Shown here piece by piece: positions 1 to 5,623 of a stretch of DNA of 11,493 bases (its first letter is position 1; every line of letters starts with the position of its first letter). The notes under the pieces were generated by a model. That model was not told where the DNA came from, searched no databases, and saw only the letters and a program-made list of their open reading frames with translations. The DNA is taken from positions 1-11,493 of the forward strand of contig CAMYZK010000045.1 in the NCBI GenBank assembly GCA_947303825.1, in the 5' to 3' direction. Both the position numbers and the translations under genes were made by a program. The DNA comes from an uncultured Prevotella sp. GTDB taxonomy: Bacteria; Bacteroidota; Bacteroidia; Bacteroidales; Bacteroidaceae.

Positions 1-38
1 AATCGGCCTCTGTCACCCCTTTGGGGTTGGGGTCAACC
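1..38 (+). repeat. Degenerate, edge-truncated copy of the dispersed structured repeat
   Basis: The left edge starts with AATCGG, then GTCACCCCT at 12-20, in the same order as in the fuller copy at 77-101, but with 5 rather than 11 bases between them. A triloop hairpin ACCCC-TTT-GGGGT (15-27) could correspond to the GCCCC-TTC-GGGGC hairpin of the next copy. A second short stem, GGTTG/CAACC (25-29 with 34-38), follows and competes with it. The similarity is partial, so this may be only a related fragment. Confidence 0.4.
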
Positions 39-57
39 AATCATATTTACAGGGGGT

Positions 58-130
58 CTTGTGTCCCTTCGGTAACAATCGGCAAAGCCGAGCGTCACCC
101 CTGCCTATGGTCTCAACGCCCCTTCGGGGC
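58..130 (+). repeat. Structured dispersed repeat, copy 1
   Basis: This segment of about 73 bases aligns nearly without gaps with 702-773. It contains three hairpins in order: TTGT/ACAA (59-62 with 75-78, enclosing an inner CC/GG pair), CGGC-AAA-GCCG (80-90), and GCCCC-TTC-GGGGC (118-130). The invariant core runs from CGGCAAAGCCG through GAGCGTCACCCCTGCCT. Base changes relative to copy 2 keep the stems paired: TTGC/GCAA there becomes TTGT/ACAA here. That is expected of a repeat selected, or copied, as a folded molecule. I see no coding capacity in it. Confidence 0.75.
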
Positions 131-132
131 TA

Positions 133-241
133 CCCCTCGAAGATGTGTATAAAGAGTAGTACAAGGGAGGGGAGTGCCATGCTGCTCGTTTAGTTGACGG
201 TAGCGGACCCTTTAAAGTGGACTCAACCCATCTAACTAAAC
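133..241 (+). other. Foldable non-coding stretch
   Basis: Several complementary arms lie here: CCCCTC (133-138) with GAGGGG (167-172), GTTTAGTT (188-195) with AACTAAAC (234-241), and the competing pair GTTGA (193-197) with TCAAC (223-227). The palindrome CTTTAAAG (210-217) sits in the middle. No known RNA family is recognisable. It could be the tail of a transcript or part of a decayed repeat. Confidence 0.3.
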
Positions 242-246
242 TACTC

Positions 247-268
247 AACATTTTTTATCAAAAATGTT
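247..268. repeat. 9-bp perfect hairpin
   Basis: AACATTTTT (247-255) pairs with AAAAATGTT (260-268) around a TATC loop. It lies just outside the left inverted repeat at 271. No long T run follows on either strand, so it does not look like a standard terminator. Confidence 0.5.
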
Positions 269-319
269 ACAAAGTGTCACTTTTGTTGTTATCTTACTAT
301 ATATCAAAACGTTAAATCG

Positions 320-351
320 GTGACACTTTGTGATAAAGTGTCACTTTTTTT
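320..351 (+). terminator. Intrinsic-terminator-like hairpin, plus strand
   Basis: GTGACACTTT (320-329) and AAAGTGTCAC (335-344) form a perfect 10-bp stem around GTGAT, followed by seven T residues (345-351). This is the shape of a factor-independent terminator for plus-strand transcripts. No plus-strand gene ends nearby inside the window, so the gene it serves, if any, would lie to the left. The stem is only moderately GC-rich, and its sequence belongs to the local repeat family, so it may be a repeat rather than a working terminator. Confidence 0.45.
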
Positions 352-496
352 GTGAAATTTTCCTTTTTTACTGCAAAAGTGTTCTAAGCGAACGAACAGA
401 ACGTAACAACAGCTCTGTATATTCAACAAAGCCGAAGAAAGCATTGACCGACCAAAGACAATAGCTTCCTGATGGTAGTAAGAGAGTAAAACGAAA

Positions 497-517
497 AGTA
501 AAACAAGTTGTTTTACT
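497..517. repeat. Perfect 21-bp palindrome, left member of a pair
   Basis: The core GTAAAACAAGTTGTTTTAC (498-516) is a perfect inverted repeat around a central G at 507, extended by one A-T pair to 497-517. An extra half site, GTAAAAC, lies at 486-492, twelve bases before the equivalent half at 498. The same palindrome, with a central C, recurs at 559-581. The form fits a binding site for a symmetric dimeric regulator or recombinase, or an RNA hairpin; no protein is identified. Confidence 0.6.
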
Positions 518-542
518 GAACCAGGGGCCCCCTATTGTTCAG
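516..542. repeat. Hairpin CTGAAC/GTTCAG enclosing GGGGCCCC
   Basis: CTGAAC (516-521) pairs with GTTCAG (537-542), and the self-complementary GGGGCCCC (524-531) lies inside. CAGGGGCC occurs at 522-529 and again at 543-550, 21 bases apart. It sits between the two long palindromes and is far more GC-rich than its surroundings. Confidence 0.45.
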
Positions 543-558
543 CAGGGGCCTTCGTACA

Positions 559-581
559 AAGTAAAACAACTTGTTTTACTT
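559..581. repeat. Perfect 23-bp palindrome, right member of a pair
   Basis: The core GTAAAACAACTTGTTTTAC (561-579) is a perfect inverted repeat around a central C at 570, extended by two A-T pairs on each side. Its centre is 63 bp from the centre of the first palindrome, close to six turns of B-DNA, so proteins bound to both would face the same side. Confidence 0.6.
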
Positions 582-592
582 AGGTGATACTT

Positions 593-624
593 GGTGACAC
601 TTTTTTAAGAAGTGTCACCTTTTT
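593..624 (+). terminator. Second terminator-like hairpin, plus strand
   Basis: GGTGACACTT (593-602) and AAGTGTCACC (610-619) make a perfect 10-bp stem around TTTTAAG, followed by five T residues (620-624). It reuses the octamer of the hairpin at 320-344. It is oriented to stop plus-strand transcription, towards polA's 3' end; read on the minus strand no T run follows the stem, so it is not an obvious polA terminator. Confidence 0.4.
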
Positions 625-701
625 AACCGCAAGTATATCAATTAGTTAGTTGCAAAAGTGACACTTTCCTATTTTTTTACTCTTCACTCTTACCATGGGT
701 C

Positions 702-773
702 CTTGCGTCCCTTCGTTAGCAAGCGGCAAAGCCGAGCGTCACCCCTGCCTGTGATATGTCGTCCCTTCGGGGC
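702..773 (+). repeat. Structured dispersed repeat, copy 2
   Basis: This second copy lies 644 bases after copy 1 in the same orientation. Hairpins are CTTGC/GCAAG (702-706 with 719-723), CGGC-AAA-GCCG (724-734), and GTCCC-TTC-GGGGC (761-773), the last using a G-T wobble where copy 1 has a C-G pair. The heptad array begins immediately afterwards. The copy sits between the polA 3' end and the rest of the intergenic region, so polA transcripts that read through would carry its complement. Confidence 0.75.
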
Positions 774-836
774 TTAATTCTCAATTCTCAATTCTCAACT
801 CTCAACTCTTAACTCTTAACTCTTAACTCTCAACTA
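774..836. repeat. Heptanucleotide tandem array (nine units)
   Basis: Nine consecutive 7-base units follow the pattern T(T/C)AA(C/T)TC without any slip: TTAATTC, TCAATTC twice, TCAACTC twice, TTAACTC three times, and a final TCAACTA. Units fall in blocks of identical type, which fits slippage or unequal exchange. The last unit contains the complement of the polA TAG stop codon (834-836), so on the polA strand the array starts at the stop and runs into the 3' untranslated region. Confidence 0.85.
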
Positions 837-3602
837 GTGTGCCTCCAGCCAGTTCTCTCCCCATCCGCTGTCGGCAACAAGGGGAACAGACAGCTGAAGG
901 GCATGTTGCATCTCCTCAATGACGATGGCCTCTACCCTACCCTTCTCTTCGGGCAGGACGCTGAAGTTCAGTTCGTCGTGCACTTGCAGTATCATCTTGC
1001 TCTTGATATCCTCGGCCTGGAAACGATGGAAGATACGTATCATGGCGACTTTGATGATGTCGGCAGCCGTGCCCTGGATCGGGGCGTTGATGGCGTTGCG
1101 TTCGGCAAATCCGCGAACGGTGGCGTTCTGCGAGTTGATGTCGGGCAGGTACCGCCGACGTCCGAAGAGAGTCTCCACATACCCCTTGCTGCGGGCCTCA
1201 GCCTTGGCACGTTCCATATAGTCGTGAACCTTTGGGAAGGTGTCGAAGAAGCCATCTATAAGTTGCTTGGCCTCCTCGCGGCTGATGCCTAGACGCTCTG
1301 CCAGTCCGAAGACAGTGATGCCGTAGATGATGCCGAAGTTGGCCCGTTTAGACTTAGTACGCTCGTCGCGCGAAACCTCTTCTATGTCTTTCTTGTATAT
1401 TGTCGATGCTGTTGCTGCATGCAGGTCTTTCCCGTCGCGGAAGACAGCTATCATATTCTCGTCGCTGCTCAGGTGGGCCATCACCCTCAATTCTATCTGA
1501 CTGTAGTCGGCCGAGAAGAACAGGCAGCCAGGCTCAGGCACGAAGGCCTTGCGTATCTCCTTGCCGTCTTCACCGCGTACAGGAATGTTTTGCAGGTTGG
1601 GGTCGCTCGACGACAGTCTTCCCGTGGCTGTGACACACTGGTTGAACGATGTGTGGATATGTTTTGTACGCTGGTTGATGAGTCCTGGAAGGTTGTCAAC
1701 GTAGGTAGAGAGCAGCTTCTTCAATCCCCTGAACGAGAGAATCTTAGCTACTATCTCGTGCTTTCCCTGCAGCTGTGTCAGCACGTCTTCAGATGTGACA
1801 AACTGGCCCGTCTTGGTCTTCTTGGGTTTGTCTATTATCTTCATCTTACCGAAGAGGATGTCGCCCACCTGCTTTGGAGATGATATGTTGAAGCGTTCGC
1901 CTGCCAGTTGATAAATGCTTGCCTCTATCTCGTTCATGCGTTGGGTAAGATCTTTTGAGGTCTGTTTCAGCGACTCGGTGTCCAGGCAAACGCCGTTCAT
2001 CTCCATCTCTGCCAGTACAGGCATGAGCGGCATCTCGATATCGTAGAACAGATGTTCACAGTCGTGCTTCTTCAGCTCTTCGGCCAGTCGGTTTTTCAGT
2101 TGGAGGGTAATGTCAGCATCTTCGCATGCGTATTCATAGACTAGGGTAGGGGAGAGGTCGCGCATAGAGCGCTGTGCTTTTCCTTTTGGTCCTATCAGCT
2201 CGTCTATGTGTATGGTCTTGTAGTTAAGATACACCTCGGCCATGTAGTCCATGTTGTGTCGCAGCTCCGGCTGTATGAGATAGTGGGCTATCATGGTGTC
2301 CCACATTGGTCCTTGCAAGTGAATGTTATAATTTCTTAAAACTTCTAAATCGTATTTTAAGTTCTGGCCAATTTTCAAAATAGTGGCGCTTTCATACACT
2401 GGTTTAAAAATATTAACTATCTTTATGGCTTCTTCACGATTGGCTGGAATGGGCACATAATAACCCTTGTGCTCCTCGGTTGAGAAGCTTAAACCCACAA
2501 GTTCTGCGTTGATGGCCGACGTAGAAGTAGTCTCTGTGTCTAGACTGAGAAAATCTTTTGTCAAGAAAGTGGAACAAAGTTCGAGCATTTCTTTCTCATT
2601 ATCAACGAGTTTGTAATCGTGAGATATACTTACAACTGTCTCAAAACTCGAAATTTTTGCTTCTTCCCCTCCATCGGTCGGGAAATCGTCAAAAATGGAG
2701 AGTTCTAAATTTTGTGTTTTTGGCTTTTTTTCTGTTTTTTTAAGAATACGGTCTGCCAGGCTCTTAAACTCAAGTTCGGTAAAGAGTTTTGCCAGTTTGT
2801 CCTTGTCGGGTTCTTGCATTTCGAGAGCGGCAAGGTCGAGTTCGATAGGAACGTCTGTCCTGATGGTTGCAAGGAAGTAACTCATGCGTATGTCATCGAC
2901 ATGTTCCTCAACTTTCTTGCGCAATGCTCCCTTCAGTTCATCTGTTCGTTTTAGCAACTCTTCTACCGATCCGAAGTCATTGATGATTTTTACGGCGGTC
3001 TTCTCGCCCACACCTGGGCATCCAGGGAAATTGTCGGAGGCGTCGCCCATCAGTGCCAGCAGGTCGATGACTTGGGTAGGGTGGGGGATGCTGTATTTGG
3101 CGCATACCTCGTTGGGTCCCATCACCTCATAGCCACCCCCATGGCGTGGCCGGTAAATTCTTGCCGTTTCGCTTACCAGCTGGCCGTAGTCCTTGTCGGG
3201 TGTGAGCATGTAAGTCTCAATATTCCCGATGGAATCGCCTTTTTTTGCCAGTGTGCCTATCACATCGTCGGCCTCGTAGCCATCAGCTTGAAGAACAGGT
3301 ATGCGGTAGGCAGCAAGCAGTTCTTTGATAATGGGAACAGCCTTGCGTATGTCTTCTGGTGTGGCTTCGCGCTGGGCTTTATACTCGGGGAAGGCATCGC
3401 TGCGGAATGTTGGTCCGTGTGGGTCGAAAGCTACTCCCAGGTACTTGGGCTTTTCTTTCTCAATGACCTCCTGTAGTGTATTGACAAACCCTATTATAGC
3501 ACTGGTGTTCAGCCCTTTTGAGTTTATACGCGGGTTTTTGATAAAGGCATAGTAGGAACGGTAGATAAGTGCGTAAGCATCTAGTAAAAAGAGTTTTTCC
3601 AT
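834..3602 (-). CDS. polA: DNA polymerase I
   Basis: This family A polymerase fills gaps in excision repair and removes Okazaki-fragment primers. The 922-residue product (start chosen at MEKLFLLDAY, not an ATG 15 codons upstream that adds an unmatched leader) has three domains. The 5' nuclease (about 1-290) shows DGYEADDVIG, TPDKDYGQ and the helix-hairpin-helix GDASDNFPGCPGVGEK. The 3'-5' exonuclease (about 330-520) keeps DTE (355-357), KYD (416-418) and YACED (491-495), so proofreading should be active. The polymerase domain (about 540-922) has motif A DYSQIELR (Asp699), motif B with Arg748, Lys752, Phe756 and Tyr760, and motif C VHDE (Asp876). It is divergent from the polyprenyl synthase gene with an 89-bp gap. 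The linker and first part of the exonuclease domain are encoded by noticeably AT-richer DNA (about 2320-2760). Confidence 0.98.
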   Translation of the reverse strand: MEKLFLLDAYALIYRSYYAFIKNPRINSKGLNTSAIIGFVNTLQEVIEKEKPKYLGVAFDPHGPTFRSDAFPEYKAQREATPEDIRKAVPIIKELLAAYRIPVLQADGYEADDVIGTLAKKGDSIGNIETYMLTPDKDYGQLVSETARIYRPRHGGGYEVMGPNEVCAKYSIPHPTQVIDLLALMGDASDNFPGCPGVGEKTAVKIINDFGSVEELLKRTDELKGALRKKVEEHVDDIRMSYFLATIRTDVPIELDLAALEMQEPDKDKLAKLFTELEFKSLADRILKKTEKKPKTQNLELSIFDDFPTDGGEEAKISSFETVVSISHDYKLVDNEKEMLELCSTFLTKDFLSLDTETTSTSAINAELVGLSFSTEEHKGYYVPIPANREEAIKIVNIFKPVYESATILKIGQNLKYDLEVLRNYNIHLQGPMWDTMIAHYLIQPELRHNMDYMAEVYLNYKTIHIDELIGPKGKAQRSMRDLSPTLVYEYACEDADITLQLKNRLAEELKKHDCEHLFYDIEMPLMPVLAEMEMNGVCLDTESLKQTSKDLTQRMNEIEASIYQLAGERFNISSPKQVGDILFGKMKIIDKPKKTKTGQFVTSEDVLTQLQGKHEIVAKILSFRGLKKLLSTYVDNLPGLINQRTKHIHTSFNQCVTATGRLSSSDPNLQNIPVRGEDGKEIRKAFVPEPGCLFFSADYSQIELRVMAHLSSDENMIAVFRDGKDLHAATASTIYKKDIEEVSRDERTKSKRANFGIIYGITVFGLAERLGISREEAKQLIDGFFDTFPKVHDYMERAKAEARSKGYVETLFGRRRYLPDINSQNATVRGFAERNAINAPIQGTAADIIKVAMIRIFHRFQAEDIKSKMILQVHDELNFSVLPEEKGRVEAIVIEEMQHALQLSVPLVADSGWGENWLEAH

Positions 3603-3623
3603 CGTTATTATATATTTTTGGTG

Positions 3624-3655
3624 TAAAATTACTAAAAAAATTCTCAATAATCAGA
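3624..3655 (-). promoter_or_regulatory. Possible polA promoter
   Basis: On the minus strand TCTG (3655-3652) is followed after 20 bases by TAATTTTA (3631-3624). Each element differs by one base from the Bacteroidetes consensus TTTG and TAnnTTTG. The start codon is about 20 bases downstream. The surrounding DNA is very AT-rich, so chance matches are likely. Confidence 0.35.
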
Positions 3656-3664
3656 TATTTTGCG

Positions 3665-3672
3665 TAATTTTG
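3665..3672 (+). promoter_or_regulatory. -7 element for the polyprenyl synthase gene
   Basis: TAATTTTG matches the Bacteroidetes -7 consensus TAnnTTTG, 19 bases before the ATG at 3692. The expected upstream TTTG is poor: TTCT at 3641-3644 is at the right spacing but matches only two of four bases. A divergent promoter region shared with polA in 89 bp is the natural arrangement. Confidence 0.5.
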
Positions 3673-3691
3673 TATCAAATTTTTTTTTATT

Positions 3692-4669
3692 ATGGACTCT
3701 TTATCTCTTATCAAGCAACCTGTAGAGCGTGAATTTAGCACTTTTGTTGAATTGTTCAACCGTTCTATGACTCATGATGACTCTCTTTTGGGAAACGCGC
3801 TGACACATATCCGGCAGCGTGGCGGAAAGCGCATGAGGCCTTTGCTCACGCTGTTGTTGGCCAAGAACTTCGGAGAGATAAACGAGTCTACATACAATGC
3901 AGCAGCAGGTTTGGAACTCCTGCATACTGCCTCGCTAGTCCACGACGATGTGGTAGATGAGAGCAGTGAGCGTCGCGGTCAGCCTTCGTTGAATGTATCG
4001 TTCAATAACAAGGTGGCCGTGCTGGTGGGCGACTACATCCTTTCTACTGCTCTTCTCTTTGTTTCAAGAACTAATAACAACCTGATAGTAGAGAACTTAT
4101 CACAACTTGGTAGAACATTGGCTACAGGAGAGATTCTGCAATTGTCGAATGTGAAGAATCCCGATTTCTCAGAACAGGTGTACTATGAAGTGATCAGGAA
4201 GAAGACGGCATCGCTCTTTGAGACTTGTGCAAAACTAGGATGCCTTTCCGTTAATGCGTCGGAAACCGATACAATGGCAGCCGCATGCTTTGGCGACACC
4301 CTTGGCATGATGTTCCAGATTCGTGATGATATTTTCGACTATTATGACTCCAGGGAGATAGGTAAGCCTACTGGAAACGACATGACTGAAGGTAAGCTAA
4401 CTCTGCCTGTGCTCTATGCCCTGAACACATCTCCTTCGACCGCCATGGTAAACCTTGCCAGGAAGGTGAAGGCCGGCTCTATCAATGCCGATGAAATAGC
4501 TGTTTTAGTGGAATTTACCAAGCAGAACGGAGGCATTGAGTATGCCGAACAACGCATGCAGGACTTCTATAACCAGAGCATGGTCCTTATCGAAGAGAGC
4601 GTGAAGAAAGCCGAGATACGTGACGCCCTCGTCACGTATCTCGACTATGTCATGAAGCGGCACTATTAG
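3692..4669 (+). CDS. Long-chain polyprenyl diphosphate synthase (IspB-like)
   Basis: This all-trans prenyltransferase (325 residues) condenses isopentenyl diphosphate units onto an allylic diphosphate. In Bacteroidales the likely product is the menaquinone side-chain precursor. Visible motifs are GGKRMRP (44-50, substrate binding), the first aspartate-rich motif DDVVD (85-89) and the second, DDIFD (212-216), each holding Mg-diphosphate. The residues five and four places before the first motif are Ala80 and Ser81 rather than aromatic, as in long-chain synthases; short-chain farnesyl synthases have bulky residues there. The context ELLHTASLVHDDVVDES closely resembles octaprenyl synthase IspB, but exact chain length cannot be read from sequence. 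It starts divergently from polA and ends 10 bp from the convergent deoC. A perfect 14-bp inverted repeat lies within its last codons (4612-4643). Confidence 0.93.
   Translation: MDSLSLIKQPVEREFSTFVELFNRSMTHDDSLLGNALTHIRQRGGKRMRPLLTLLLAKNFGEINESTYNAAAGLELLHTASLVHDDVVDESSERRGQPSLNVSFNNKVAVLVGDYILSTALLFVSRTNNNLIVENLSQLGRTLATGEILQLSNVKNPDFSEQVYYEVIRKKTASLFETCAKLGCLSVNASETDTMAAACFGDTLGMMFQIRDDIFDYYDSREIGKPTGNDMTEGKLTLPVLYALNTSPSTAMVNLARKVKAGSINADEIAVLVEFTKQNGGIEYAEQRMQDFYNQSMVLIEESVKKAEIRDALVTYLDYVMKRHY
4612..4643. terminator. Perfect 14-bp hairpin inside the polyprenyl synthase 3' end
   Basis: CGAGATACGTGACG (4612-4625) and CGTCACGTATCTCG (4630-4643) are exact reverse complements around a CCCT loop. 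It encodes residues of the C-terminal helix and ends 26 bases before the stop codon. The two convergent genes are only 10 bp apart with no room for a terminator between them, so this hairpin may protect or end transcripts of either gene. No T run follows on either strand, so an ordinary intrinsic terminator is not demonstrated. The hairpin is certain; its role is inferred. Confidence 0.5.
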
Positions 4670-4679
4670 AACCCCTCCT

Positions 4680-5609
4680 TTAGAAGAACTTTGTCTCCTT
4701 GCCTAGAACCTCGCTGAGCAGCAGGTTGGCAAGGCGGCTGGTGCCTAGGCGCAGCCATTTGTTGGTGAGCCATTTCTCGCCTAGCACCTCCTTCACTATC
4801 GTGTAGTAGATAAGTGCATCCATAACAGTGTTGAGGCCGCCAGCAGGCTTAAAACCAATCTGTATGCCCGTCTCATCGTAGTATTCCCTGATGGCCTGGC
4901 ACATCACGTAGGCCGCTTCTGGAGTGGCAGCGGGCTTCTCTTTGCCTGTCGATGTCTTGATGTAGTCGGCACCGGCATACATAGCAAGCAGCGAGGCTAT
5001 CTTTATGTTACGGGCCGTTCCCAGCATTCCTGTCTCCAGAATCACCTTCATAGGTGCTTCTCCGCATGCCTCTTTTTGCTGCTGAATCTCGTCTACGACG
5101 GTCTCATAGTCGCCTTCCAGCAGGCTGCCTACAGGCTGCACGATGTCTATCTCTGTGGCTCCGTCTTTAACAGCGAGTGATGTCTCGACGGTCTTTACCT
5201 CAATAAGCGACTGAGAAGAAGGGAATGAGCCGCTAACGCAGGCTATCTCTACGCCGTCCACCTCAAGTGTTTCGGCTACGGTGCGTGCAAATCGCGGATA
5301 GACACAGATGGTAGCAACGTGTGGTAGGGTAGGGAAGTCCTCGTCGAACTTATTGACTTTCTCTGTAAAAGCCATCACAGAGGTGTCGCTGTCGGTGGTC
5401 TTCAGCGTTGTCAGTTCCACGCTTCCCATGAGGAATTTCTTAACCTCCAGCGTATCGTTTTCTGCTACTTTTTCAGCAATTATTTTCTTTACAGCAGCAC
5501 CTACTTCCTCGTCGCTGATGTCTAGGTTGTACTTCTTCAGAGCCTCTTCTATATGGCTCATGGGCAGCCCGTGGGCGTGATCGTGATGTTCGTGTTCCAT
5601 AGTGTTCAT
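4680..5609 (-). CDS. deoC: Deoxyribose-phosphate aldolase
   Basis: DeoC cleaves 2-deoxyribose 5-phosphate to glyceraldehyde 3-phosphate and acetaldehyde in deoxynucleoside catabolism. The class I aldolase barrel is clear: EIDIVQPVG with Asp155, DYIKTSTGK with the Schiff-base Lys218, and GFKPAGG with Lys254. With the start at 5609 the protein has 309 residues, about 50 more than the E. coli enzyme. The excess is N-terminal: a His-rich leader (HEHHDHAH, residues 6-13) and a predicted helical stretch to about residue 60. A start at 5600 (MEHEHHD) is equally possible. The longer open frame to 5681 adds a Lys/Arg-rich leader that overlaps the 54-aa gene in another frame and is rejected. It is the last gene of the minus-strand block, 14 bp after that small gene. 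Confidence 0.95.
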   Translation of the reverse strand: MNTMEHEHHDHAHGLPMSHIEEALKKYNLDISDEEVGAAVKKIIAEKVAENDTLEVKKFLMGSVELTTLKTTDSDTSVMAFTEKVNKFDEDFPTLPHVATICVYPRFARTVAETLEVDGVEIACVSGSFPSSQSLIEVKTVETSLAVKDGATEIDIVQPVGSLLEGDYETVVDEIQQQKEACGEAPMKVILETGMLGTARNIKIASLLAMYAGADYIKTSTGKEKPAATPEAAYVMCQAIREYYDETGIQIGFKPAGGLNTVMDALIYYTIVKEVLGEKWLTNKWLRLGTSRLANLLLSEVLGKETKFF

Positions 5610-5623
5610 TGTTATGTTGATGA

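Larger units (their letters stand above)
271..667. repeat. MITE-like segment with 15-bp terminal inverted repeats
   Basis: The left end AAAGTGTCACTTTTG (271-285) is the exact reverse complement of the right end CAAAAGTGACACTTT (653-667). The 397 bp between them have no reading frame but contain another full 13-base core (335-347), two hairpins built from the same core (320-344 and 593-619) and two palindromes (497-517 and 559-581). Small size, terminal inverted repeats and lack of coding capacity are features of a non-autonomous miniature element. However, I find no target-site duplication: the flanks read GTTAC on the left and CCTAT on the right. A cluster of regulator-binding or REP-like repeats explains the pattern equally well. 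Confidence 0.35.
1..833. other. Gene-free, repeat- and palindrome-rich intergenic region
   Basis: No reading frame here looks like a gene; the ATGs I followed (for example at 179 and 474) stop within a few codons. The region instead holds a degenerate repeat fragment at the left edge (1-38), two clear copies of a structured repeat (58-130 and 702-773), a folded stretch at 133-241, a 397-bp segment with 15-bp terminal inverted repeats (271-667), two long palindromes (497-517 and 559-581), two hairpins followed by T runs (320-351 and 593-624), and a heptad array (774-836). The octamer AGTGTCAC or its complement GTGACACT occurs six times between 273 and 665. What the region does is unknown. It may be a scar of repeat insertions, or it may carry transcription ends and regulator sites for a gene beyond the left edge. 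Confidence 0.8.

Noticed and set aside
144..152. TGTGTATAA, the complement of the relaxed DnaA box TTATACACA, as a sign of oriC at 1-833
   Set aside because: It is the only such match I found in the region. An origin would be expected to hold a cluster of boxes and an unwinding element, so the palindromes here do not make an oriC case.
271..667. CRISPR-like array from the repeated GTGACACTT units
   Set aside because: Spacing is irregular, units occur in both orientations, and there are no uniform spacers or cas genes.
695..757. Short frame starting MGPCVPSLASGKAERHP within repeat copy 2
   Set aside because: It is very short, copy 1 does not preserve it as an ORF with an ATG start, and the repeat shows RNA-like rather than codon-like conservation.
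3603..3647. 15-residue extension of DNA polymerase I (MRIFLVILHQ...)
   Set aside because: It lies across the probable promoter region, and MEKLFLLDAYALIYR matches the usual family start.
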